NCBI GenBank assembly: GCA_010909165.1
Contig: MU008180.1
Coordinates: 619,884-683,883 of the forward strand
Length of the DNA stretch: 64,000 bases
Direction of reading: 5' to 3'
Source of the DNA: Anthoceros angustus
Lineage: Eukaryota > Streptophyta > Anthocerotopsida > Anthocerotales > Anthocerotaceae
The position numbers and the translations under genes are program-made. Below are positions 11,662 to 21,366 of the stretch, in pieces. The notes under the pieces are model-generated. The model ran no database searches, was not told the DNA's origin, and saw nothing but the letters and a program-made list of their open reading frames with translations. Numbering within the stretch: position 1 is the stretch's first letter; every line of letters begins with the position of its first letter.

Positions 11662-11850
11662 CTAAGGACGGATTTCCGTCATGGGACTTGGTACTTAACA
11701 ACTTGTACCATGGTGTGCCTAAGCTACTTGCACCAAGGGCATCCACTCCCTTTAAGCACCCCATCTAAGTATCAATCTAAGCTCAGATGCTTAATCACTA
11801 CGTTCCTATAAATGTGTGTCCATTTGGCCTAAGCCATTTGGATACCTTTC
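11662..11850 (+). repeat. Dispersed repeat, right fragment with terminal hairpin
   Basis: It continues the copy begun at 5898. It runs from CTAAGGACGGATTTCCGTC through GGTACTTAACAACTTGTACC to a 34-base near-palindrome at 11814-11847 (15-base arms, 4-base loop). The same order of blocks occurs at 16919-17222 (reversed), 56063-56232 and 58861-59815. Confidence 0.85.
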
Positions 11851-12122
11851 AAAGATACCCACAAAAAAATTCAAGATGTATTTTTCTTTTCCTTTCCTAC
11901 ATGTATTGCTAATACATAAATCTATCATGAATGTCCTCTTATCCACGAGATACATGTCCTATCATCCCTTTTTTAATATATAATACAAACAAGCTTTTTA
12001 TTGATGAGACAAAAGAGAAACTCATCCTTGCAAGTGTCGAATTTATGTATACGCTGTTCACAAGGTATGCTGGCTATGTACATACAGTACAATGAATCAC
12101 ACAGAAAGGTAACCGTGGTTGC
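11851..12122. other. AT-rich spacer downstream of the HNH gene
   Basis: No gene is seen. It is AT-rich, and the part near 12000-12120 may be the 3' UTR of the HNH gene, which is read leftward. Confidence 0.4.
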
Positions 12123-14138
12123 TTAAAACTGGGGCGGCCGCCGTGGCAAGTAGTCTAGCCACTGCACTGGAGTCCTCGCATGAGTTGACAGACTCCTGAA
12201 TGTCTTGTAGTTTGGAGGCACATCTATGCTGTCCAGTTCCTTTGGCTCCTGCACAACATGGACTGGGGTTACCTTTCTAAATCACACGCACGCTGTACTA
12301 TTGCTCCCTGGCCAACAGTTTGCAAAACTTGTTACCCTAGGTGGTCTCAAAAGCTTCATGTGAGCCTCCTCCAAAGTTTTGTCTCCCTTCCTCAAGTTGC
12401 AGGAAGAGCAAGCAGTTACCTGAAACACGACAGATGCACAATCTTTCCGAATGCCATCATTCCAATGTCACGCATACTAAGTCATCAAACTAATACCACC
12501 GATCGACAGAGGATTGTCGATCACGGGGTGGAAGAAGGCTGAGAAAGACGGATAACTCGGCCTTTCTCTTCTGAACACCAACTAATATGTCACCTGCAAG
12601 CAATCTCTATCCGTCACCAGGGGACATTCACCAGCACCCACACATCTCAAGGATCCGATCAGAATTACCAGGAGAACACCCTTTGTCCAAACTCATACAC
12701 CTCTTACTGTCACAACTCAGAGCGATTTGAGGGCTTACTAAGTTTTCCCAGGTCCAAGGACCCCCTCGAGAAACGGCTTGTACGTGATCGATGGTTAAGG
12801 AATCCCGGACGTTGCAGTATCTGTTCAAGGGCCACAAAGGCTACATTTGTAAAAACCACATCATCATGCTACGGTGCCGATATGGGCCTGACCTCAAGAG
12901 AGAGCTAGGCCCGACCATACGTTGAACCATCTGACAGAGAAGGATGAGATGCACTCACTGGCATCTAAATTTGTCCCTCAGAAAAATGTTATTGCGGTTG
13001 AGCGCCAGTTTCACCTTCTTGTGTTTGGGCGAATGTATGAAACTGTTCACCTGCAGAACAAGTAGCCCAGATGGTGAACCTGGCTGGTAAGATATGAACC
13101 TGCCTGAATTCGAATTCTAAGCTACACATCAACGACGTAGGTAGGTACACGTTATGCTGAAATATGGAAAGGCATTGTACTCAGTATCCCATTTTGAGCC
13201 CCCACTACTATTACCCTTAAAACTGCTGGAATGGGGAAAGCTCTGGTCGTCGACATGACTGCTTGATCGTAGTACTCCAGCACATCTGCCTGCAAGGTAG
13301 CAAGCTTTCAACTATCCTCAGCATTTTGACGTGGACTGCATTTTTAGACCAGACAGAGAGCTGCATAACCTTGCGGCATTTGTTGACATCAAATTGCATA
13401 ACCTTGACGACGCAAGACCAGAGACAAAGATAAGCACGTGTCTACCAAGTCATGTCTTGAGAGGAACCATTTTCCAACACCATAAATGTCAACCTCAGAC
13501 AGATCTTTCAGGCCAGACCATGAGATAGGTGTACGCTGATTGAGTGGGTCATTGGCAAATTGTAACTTTGCAGTGTTTAAGGCCGTGCGTCCTAACCTTT
13601 TCCAGAATCTCCAAGCAGAGGGCTCGCTTCCAGCACACGACATTCACAGGCCTGCAAACATAACAACCATGAAGAATTCCGCACACGTTGCAATGACAGG
13701 CTACTGAAGTGTCCCTTGATACCTGTACGACACGTCAAGGACAAGACCTCTGTACACATTGAGCTCATCATCAGAGTCATCATCATCGATTTCCACAAAT
13801 ATGTTTGAGTGGGGAGTCGCCACTGAAGTGCTTGTCAAGTGAAGCACCCCACCATCAGCTGGATCGTAATTCAGCCTCTTGGTTCCAGGTGAGTCTACCT
13901 GTCTCCCTTTTGCTCTCTTCTGAGAAATAATAAAGCTTGCCATCCCACAACAGTCCACAGGCTCCATCCTAACCGTCGCGTGTAGACTGCTTCTCCATCT
14001 GCCATCTAGCCCAAGGGTTGACAGAGCTAATGGCTGCAGAGTGACATGAAAACGCTTGGAGATACCACACCCGACATTCTGATCCGCAATGACCCAACGC
14101 GATCCTCTACTGGCAGCTTCCATGGGCTGAGTCCTCAT
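12123..14138 (-). CDS. HNH endonuclease-domain protein, plant organellar type
   Basis: This gene has seven exons on the minus strand: 13723-14138, 13597-13651, 13215-13289, 12959-13050, 12739-12820, 12336-12419 and 12123-12248, all with GT-AG introns that keep phase. The joined protein reads ...YRGLVLDVSYR, PVNVVCWKRALCLEILEK, ADVLEYYDQAV, then the HNH finger. The finger has a first Cys pair (CQYC across a splice), the catalytic region LTIDHVQAVSRGG, WTWENL, and a second Cys pair (CSSCN) with KGDKTLEEA. It ends EPKELDSIDVPP...DYL. This layout matches a conserved plant/cyanobacterial single HNH-nuclease family usually predicted for plastids. Catalytic His and the metal-binding Cys pairs are all present, so activity is plausible. 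The start is uncertain: the ATG at 14138 is the longest simple choice, but a transit-peptide exon could lie upstream. Its substrate is unknown. Confidence 0.88.
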
Positions 14139-15966
14139 AGCAGCAGCACGTTCAATCAGGACAGTCGATGCTGCTCCAATTGCTCAATCAGGACCCAGCT
14201 GCAAGGGATGCACAAGTCGAACGTCGTTCCAGCCTTCGCCTTTGCCGCCGGAGACCAAATTGTTGGTGTTCCCCGCATAGCTGTCAAGTGAGCCTGAACG
14301 GGAAGGACATGTGCGCCGATCCGCAGGCCATGCAGCTCCGTCAACAAGCGACCGCAGGCAGCGACCCAGGTCCTCGGTCCTGAGCTTCAAACGTCACTCT
14401 CCAGTGACAAAAGCAAGACCTCCTTCCCTGTGGTGTCGACAAATCCAGTGCTAAAAGCAGAACCATCAACGGAGCTGCAAAACCGAGACGAAATAGAACC
14501 CATCACCTCATTGGCCCAAAAGCGCCAATTGACACCACCACAGTTGAACCTCATGGCAGCTTAGAGGGAGGGAAGCTCCCGAAACACAATTGTCAGGCAA
14601 TTCGCAATGAGCATGCGTGGTGGTGTAAGCTCACCGGAAAGCTGGCCATGAAGTCTGAGCCGAACCAGCCTGTGACGCAACAGTGGGTGTAATTGGGGTG
14701 AAGCGGGTAGGGTGGACCCAGTGGAGGAGAAGGAGATGTTCACACTATTCAAGAGCTTGGCTAGAGCAGGCCAGGATCGAAGAAATCGAAACCCAGTGAA
14801 TTTGGGCGCAGAATGCACGACCGGTGGCACACAGCAGGCCTGGCAATTGAGCAGGCACACAGTTGCACGATACGAAAAAGGGAGGTGGCAGGTGGCAGGT
14901 ACAAGCAGACGAGAGGAGAGGAGCTGGGGAGAGCCTGATTTGTCCAAGGAAACGTGAGGGAGAGACTGGTGTGATTCGTGATTCGTGAATGTGCCAGAAG
15001 TTGTGTACACTGTACCGAGATATCTCTGTTTCCCCTTGAGGCTTACTAAAAAAAAGGCCTGGCCTGCGGACGCCACGTTCTTGCGGGAACAACTTTTGCA
15101 CACTCGCTTTTCAGTTATTCCTTGTGCCAAAGAACCTAGAAACTAATGGGCCTAATCCTAATGGGTATGTAGGTGTAACGTAAATATACGTATTTGGTAA
15201 TAACAAATACCACATATTTATATCTGGTCCAAATTCAGTGATGATTGGAATACTTTCAAAGCTTTTTTTTTCAATGGTGAATAGATGAGTATTATATTTC
15301 GTTTAATTTAAAAAGTGGTAATCAAGGACCTATTGAGTATGGGTAGTTTCAAGTTGACTTACACACATACAGAGAGATATACAATATATGTAGAACGGTT
15401 ATGATTCTTCCTATCACACTTATAACAATTACTCACACATTCAGAAGCGGTATGCAGTTTTCACACCTGGGTAGCTGCCTAGGCCCAATTCCCATTGCTG
15501 AGGTCCGATTACATTAGAAAACATAACACCTCACAAACTCCCATGGGAGGTACATATGATCCACATATGTAGCTTTTGATCAAATTAATACTCACAAGTG
15601 GCCAACATTCCTCTTTAGCTCAAACATAGCAGAGACATCACCTCGTTGGTAGGCAACTCCTTCAATCCATTGATCTATTTGGCCTTAAATATAGCTCAAG
15701 GCTCTTGTTAGCAAAACACAAAATCAATCACATGTAACCCTAATACACGAATCGAGGTTTCATTAAAAAGCCAACTTCTTGGAGTTGCTCGACTCCCCTT
15801 CATCTTCGACCAGCTAATCTATTGGTATCGCATTCTCTAAACATGGCCTTCATCGTCTTCCTTGAAGAAGAGGTGAGTGCTCATGTTCCTCACGCTGCAC
15901 GCGCTGCATGTGTTGTTCGCACGCACTGCTTGTGTTGTTCGACGCACTGCTTGCTTTGTTCAAAGT
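14139..15966. other. Mostly non-coding; possible 5' exon of the HNH gene
   Basis: Minus-strand open frames at 14184-14390 and 14561-15130 are of ordinary composition but unrecognised. One may belong to the 5' end of the HNH gene. From 15130 on the sequence becomes AT-rich and I see no gene. Confidence 0.4.
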
Positions 15967-16184
15967 ACAAGTTGATGCTGCAAAGCCGCTATTCTATATT
16001 CTAGCCATTTGATCTCAACTATCAATTTCAAATTTTCAAAATACAAGTTGATGCTGCAAAGCCCCTATTCTATATTCTAGCCATTTGATCTCAACTATCA
16101 ATTTCAAATTTTCAAAATACAAGTTGATGCTGCAAAGCCCCTATTCTACATTCTAGCCATTTGATCTCAACTATCAATTTCAAA
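15967..16184 (+). repeat. 76-bp tandem repeat, about three copies
   Basis: Units start at 15967, 16043 and 16119, exactly 76 bp apart, each beginning ACAAGTTGATGCTGCAAAGC. They differ at only a few positions (for example GCCGC versus GCCCC, TATATT versus TACATT), so the expansion is recent. Confidence 0.95.
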
Positions 16185-16918
16185 TGGTCATCACATTCAG
16201 CTGACCAATGCCTATCAAGTAAATCTATTGAGTAAATCTTTCACTACTAGAAAGGGGGGAGGAAGGGGTATGTTATGCCTTCTTATTTTTGTACCAGAAT
16301 TGGTCTGCAAAGTATAACACCCTTTGCATCGGAGTGAAGGATGGGGTAGTGGAGTGTAATACACTATTACAATGTATTATAACATATATAAACATTATGT
16401 CGGGTGACAAATACTGTGCTAGGTGGCAAACACTTTGCCGGATGGTATGAACTGAACTGAACGAAGATCTCAATTGACCTATATCAAGGAAGATCTCAAT
16501 TGAACTATATCGTCTAAGTCCACTCCTAATATGAAGAAGAAGAAGAAGAACTTTATTTAAGTCCACTAAGGACGGATTTCCGGATATGGCTTATCATCGA
16601 ATTGTACCATAAATCAAATGAAGTAGCTTTGCAAATACGAGACACTTGTGAAGAAGCTGCTATTGCACAGGGTTCATAGAATTTTGAGGTGGTCAAGATG
16701 GGTGATTATTAAATTAAGAAACTTAATTATGTCAGTGTCCTCCTAAATTCATCCAAATTTCAAAAAGAATTTATGAAGTTTATGTATACCGGAGGCCACC
16801 AATAAAGTCAAAAACACTTTTGGCTATTCTCCTGCTGGGTGAGTAATTGGTCATATATAATTATTTTATTTTTCATTATTTTTGGGGTTTTTTTTGGCAA
16901 CGAACGCATATGGTGATC
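16185..16918. other. AT-rich spacer with a truncated dispersed-repeat fragment
   Basis: No gene is supported. A short dispersed-repeat fragment, (GAA)n followed by TATTTAAGTCCACTAAGGAC, lies at about 16532-16610 and degrades after CGGATTTCCG. Confidence 0.6.
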
Positions 16919-17222
16919 CCATACGCATATGTGTGTCCAAATGGCTTAGGCCAAATGGACACACATTTATAAAAATGCCGTGATTAAGCATCCTGAGCTT
17001 AGATGGGGTGCCTAAAGGGAGTGGATGCCTAGGTGCAACTTAGATAGGGTGCCTAAAGGGAGTGGATGCCTAGGTGCAACTTAGATAGGGTGCCTAAAGG
17101 GAGTGGATGCCTAGGTGCAAGTAGCTTAGGCACACCATGGTACAAGTTGTCAAGTACCAAGTCCCATGACGGAAATCCGTCCTTAGTGGACTCAAATAAA
17201 ATTCTTCTTCTTCTTCTTCCAT
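16919..17222 (-). repeat. Dispersed repeat, complete copy in reverse
   Basis: In reverse it reads (GAA)n, TTTTATTTGAGTCCACTAAG, GACGGATTTCCGTCATGGG, the GGTACTTGACAACTTGTACC palindrome, CACTCCCTTTAGGCACCCTA, and the 34-base hairpin (16931-16964). Inside it a 41-bp segment is tandemly tripled (units starting 16998, 17039 and 17080). Confidence 0.9.
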
Positions 17223-17550
17223 ACGCCTAATAAGGCTGTGTCGTGTCTGTACCACACAGGCCAACGCAGGCCTGACAGATCTTTCTGTCACCCGAAGTTA
17301 GGGTTAGTCTAAAATATGTGTAAATCGTTAAGTCTAAAATGTTCCTTGCCATCGCAGCGTGGCGACTTCGTGGCGAGTCGGCCCAACGGTATGTACCAGG
17401 CTCGTGGTATTGGGAATTTTTATTAAAACTTGGGCAGCACAGCAATTGTGAGTGTCATATACAGAGACTGCTGGCTCTAGTATGTACAGCCACCGTTTGT
17501 GTAAATCAGAGACAGAGACGCACTAGGATCCAATCCAAAGAGAGGCTAAG
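17223..17550. other. Spacer; likely 3' UTR of the coiled-coil/TM gene
   Basis: No gene is recognised; the part adjacent to 17551 probably belongs to the 3' UTR of the gene that is read leftward. Confidence 0.4.
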
Positions 17551-18630
17551 CTACATAGCTTCGGTGAGCCCGACATCCTCAAGAAGACACACACCAAACC
17601 ATCCCGCAATCACCTTGAACACGCCAGACGAACCAGGTAACCAGCGGGCCACGTAGGGAAAAGCGGGGCAAGCCAAAGTCCCCAGAATGAACCAGTTGAA
17701 GCTGATGACAGCAATTGCATCAAATCCATGTTTAGCTTCCAGCTTGGTGAGGAATTGAATGACATTAGCCAAGGACACGGCCACCACGGAGAAGAGGGCA
17801 ACCACCAGAGGCATACACGGATCCTGAGCTTCCCACACTATGAGTGACACCAGCAAGGCTAGAGCTGCACTGAACAAGCTGGACGTCATGGCGTTATCCC
17901 TTCCCTGCAACACGAGGGTATCATCCAACGTTGCGGACAGACTGCTCAAGGGGCCAGGGGCCTGCTGTCCCTCCCCTTCCCTACTCTCCTTGTGGCGGTG
18001 AGCCTCATCCCTCTGCGCCTCAGCCTTGAGCTGCTGCTGCTTCCTGGCCTCATCCAGCTTGCGATTCTCCGCCACCAGCTCCTCCTCCTGAAGGAAATCC
18101 AATCCATGAGCAGGAGCCCGGAGGTCGCAGGTCGCAGGTCGCAGGCAAGCAAACAGGAATTCAGGGTTCCTCAGGTAGGGCACAGGGCCAGCTTACACGG
18201 ACGATGAGGAGTTTGAGCTTGTCACAACATTTCTTCCTCTCCACCACCACCAGGTCCAAGGCCTCTTGCACGCGCTGCCGATCCTTGGAGACCTCAATCA
18301 GCTTCCTCTCCAGTGCCCTGTTCTGCTCCAAAAGCTGGTCTCCATAAGACTGCGTGAGCAGCAGTTCCTCCTCCACCTGTGCAAGTGAGGTAAGAAACCT
18401 CCGAGATCCTCCACCGAAGCCAAGGCAAAAACACGATGATCACAAACCAGCTTCAATCTGTTGGCCGCGGCCACGATCCGAAGCGGCGCGGTGACAACCC
18501 GGATGGCGGAGTTGAGAAACAAAAGCCAGGCCAAAACATAGATGCGCAATGCGCCAACCACGAAGCTCCGGAAGGGCCGCGTCACCGCCCCGATGACATG
18601 GAAGCAGATGGAACAGAGCAGGAATATCAT
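17551..18630 (-). CDS. Coiled-coil plus multi-TM protein of unknown function
   Basis: Three exons are read leftward. The first starts at ATG 18630 and encodes two hydrophobic stretches (MIFLLCSICFHVIGAV and IYVLAWLLFLNSAIRVV), ending near 18440. The second (about 18197-18376) starts after a CACAG acceptor and encodes an acidic/basic coiled coil (LLLTQSYGDQLLEQNRALE, then KLIEVSKDRQRVQEALDLV). The third (about 17551-18088) continues the coil (EEELVAENRKLDEARKQQQ), passes through a Gln/Gly/Pro linker, and ends in about four hydrophobic helices (AALALLVSLIVWEA, VVALFSVVAVSLANVI, AVISFNWFILGTLACPAF, VFKVIAGWFGVCLL). The architecture is TM-coil-TM. I do not recognise the family with certainty; uncharacterised plant membrane proteins have similar layouts. 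It is divergent from the MADS gene, with about 570 bp between the two ATGs. Confidence 0.7.
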
Positions 18631-19199
18631 TCCTCCGCGGTGATCAGTAGAGGTAGGCGGGATGCTGCGGGCGCCGCCTCCTCCGAGGCCGGCAACACAG
18701 GTAGCAGAGGCCGAGGCAGCAGAGAGAGCACCAGAAGAGCCGCCCCCGCATGGATGCCGATCGCGGATGTGCCCTCAACAGCGGAAGCTTAAGGGAAGGA
18801 ATTGTCCAGGCTGTGGGATCAGAATTCGTGGAGGGATTCAAGATTTGCTGCCACTGTGAGCTCGCACCAAAGGCACAGCGGCAACTGCCGCCGCCGCGGC
18901 CCGGGATCTGGATCGGGATGACAGCCTGGCTCCAGAGCCGGGAGGCCGAACTGGCAGTCACATCCGTGTGATTGACATGTAGAGGCTGCATTTCCGGCCA
19001 TCTGGCTTGCTTTGAGTCGTGAGCAGATTAATTTGCGCCTCAAGCGCGTCTTCCTGCGCTAGTCTCGTTCTGCCTTCCTGGTGTAGGAGTTCGTGTGTTG
19101 TGCTGTATATGTCATGGCCTCGTCAGTGGGAGGTTGGCTTTGGAACCGAATTCATGCAGTTGCTTCGTCCCGTCTTTGTCCCGTCTGAGCTCGGGAGCG
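18631..19199. other. Divergent intergenic region, shared promoter candidate
   Basis: It lies between the starts of the coiled-coil/TM gene (-) and the MADS gene (+). It is GC-rich and no clear TATA box was seen. A further in-frame ATG for the MADS gene lies at 19095 inside this region. Confidence 0.5.
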
Positions 19200-20927
19200 A
19201 TGGCGAGATTACCCTCCACGCGGGGCCGGGGGTCCCGGGGCGAGAGAGGCCGCGCGGCAGGGCCCGCGCGTGCCACTGCGATTCCTGCTTCGGCTGGTGT
19301 TGTTGCTGGTGCTGATGGCCATGGCGCTGGTACCGTTGCTGCTGTTGGTGGCGTTGCTGTTGTTGGTGGCGTTGCTGGTGGCGCGAGAGGAGGAGGTAGA
19401 GGTGGTGGCGGGGAGAAGAGGATCTGGAAGCAAGGCCGGGCCAAGATAGTGATCAAGCCCATCGTGAACGACAACCAGCGGCAGACCACGTTCACGAAGC
19501 GCAAGAACGGGCTGATGAAGAAGGTGGAGGAGCTGGCGGTGCTGTGCGGGGTGGATATGTGCCTCATTTGCTACGGCGCCAGCAGGGGCACCGACAAGCA
19601 GAATAACAATCAGAATAACAGTCTGTTCTGGGGGAAGCCGAGTGACGAAGATGTAATCAGGCGCTACAAAGCCATCCCCAAGGAGGAGCAGGACAGGAGG
19701 AAGATGGACAACACGTCTATGCTGGAGTCGCTCATCATGAAGCACGCAAGCGAGCTGAGGCAGGTGGGATTCGGCTGTTGATGCATGCGGGCCTAGGGTG
19801 GGAAGTTGTTTCTGTTGGTGTTGTGACGCTGGTCACCTGTTGCATGTTGCATGCAGTTGCGGGAAACGAATTACAATATGATACAGGACAAGGGGTGCTA
19901 CCATCGGGGGTACGAGGTGCTGAGACAGTGCAACGTTGCGCAGCTGCGGAATCTGATGGATGAGGTAAAGCAGAAGCGCGATCTGGTGCACGCAAGGCTG
20001 GAGCATATTCACCGTGAGGAGCAGGCGAGGCTCCAGATCCAGCAGGCGAGCCGTGCGCGTGCGAGTTTTGGTGCATGCCTGGGGCAGATGCCGGTCGAGG
20101 CCGGGAGGAGGCAGTATTTGCAGGCGGCCTTTGACACGGTTAGGGGTTGCGCAGATGGAGATGGCGCGGTACCGGTGCTGGAGTCGACTGGTGCGGATTC
20201 CGAATTGACATCCGGCGTGCACCAGAATTATCCTTGGATGCCTCAGGGTCTCACCTTAAGCAAACTGCGGCACATGCAGCAGCAGCAGCAGCAGCAGCAG
20301 CAATCCTTTTCGGCTTCTTCCTCCGGCATGCATCAGCGGCTTCCACCCGAGAGTTATCGGTGGGAGAATCAGGCGATACCCACGCCTAATTTAATGCTGT
20401 ATAACCAAATTCAGCACCAGAATATGCTGTTCACGCTTCGCCTGAACCAGCACCAACAGCAGCAGCAGCAGCTTCATGCGAAGCAAGAACACCGACAGCA
20501 GGAACAGCAGCAACAACAGCAGCAACAACAGCACCAACAAAAGCACCAACAAGAGCACCAACAACAGCAGCAGCTGCTTGCGAACCAGCAACAAGAGCTG
20601 CAAGATCAGCAAAGTCTGACCCGTGGTTCGCAAGAACAGCTGCAAGAACAACCAAGTCTGAAGCGTGGTCGGCAAGAACAGCTGCAACATCAGCAAAGCT
20701 TGAAGCATGGTTCGCAAGAACATCAGCCAAGTCTGAAGCGGCAAGAGCAGATGCAGCATCTCGAGGAGGAGTCTAGCCAGCTGCCACAGCCAGATCCCCA
20801 ACCTCATGTCGACAACCCTGCTGAGCCCGAGCCCGAGCCCGAGCCCGCAGAGGATGACTGGGCGAGTTGGAATCACTCGGAATTCGAGTGGTTCAATCGC
20901 GACAACCCTCCGTTGGCATCATTTTAG
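19200..20927 (+). CDS. Type I (Mgamma-like) MADS-box protein with Gln-rich tail
   Basis: This is a predicted DNA-binding transcription factor. Exon 1 is 19200-19763, and a 93-nt intron (19764-19856) leads to exon 2, 19857-20927, giving about 544 residues. Residues 1-78 are a Gly/Ala/Arg-rich extension, unusual because MADS domains normally start at the N-terminus. The MADS domain (about 79-130) has GRAKIVIKPIVNDNQRQTTF, TKRKNGLMKKVEELAVLCG and VDMCLICYG. Downstream, SDEDVIRRYKAIPKEE and LESLIMKHASELRQLRETN fit type I MADS proteins; no K domain of the MIKC type is seen. The C-terminal half holds several CAG/CAA-coded polyglutamine runs and ends in acidic EPEPEPE followed by WASWNHSEFEWF, a likely activation region. 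An upstream in-frame ATG at 19095 would add 35 residues. The stop lies inside a 43-bp tandem repeat. Confidence 0.88.
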
Positions 20928-21030
20928 AGCAGCTTGCCAATCGGGACCATCCGCCATTGGCATCATTTTAGAGCAGTTTGCCAATCGGGACATCCTCCAT
21001 CGACATCATTTTAGAGCAGTTTGCCAAGCG
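20907..21030 (+). repeat. 43-bp tandem repeat spanning the MADS stop codon
   Basis: The core CATCATTTTAGAGCAG recurs at 20918, 20961 and 21004, a period of 43 bp. The first unit encodes the last residues and the stop of the MADS protein; the next two lie in the 3' UTR and could encode the same tail peptide. Confidence 0.92.
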
Positions 21031-21366
21031 GTGTCTTTTGTTGTATAGGCATGTATGTATCTGTCCACTTTGAGGGGCATTTCTTTGTCAGCGGAATTTT
21101 TGAGGAGCATTTTTTTCGCTCAAAATCTTTGAGGAGCATTAGGACGGTAGGGTTTTAAATTCAATGTAATCTATGTAGAAGATATAGAACTTAATCAAGA
21201 GAGGAGAGATGGGGAGCGAAAGGAAAGCAACGCAGTATTATAAGACTTAATTTCACTTCTCGAAATGAGAAAGGGAAGCAGGAGAACGTCGCGTGCTTTT
21301 GGGAAAGGCTGGTTGTTGTGATCCGGCGCCTGGGAGTTTGATGACGCGCAGGCGACAGAGCGGAAT
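21031..21366. other. Spacer between the MADS gene and the choline kinase gene
   Basis: It is AT-rich and nothing recognisable was found; it holds the probable 3' UTR of the MADS gene and the promoter of the kinase. Confidence 0.5.

Noticed and set aside
14561-15130. 189-codon minus-strand frame
   Set aside because: No recognisable domain; it could hold a 5' exon of the HNH gene, but I cannot show a splice junction that links them.
15967-16184. Evenly spaced repeats that might suggest a CRISPR-like array
   Set aside because: The whole 76-bp unit repeats without unique spacers, and the window is plant nuclear DNA.
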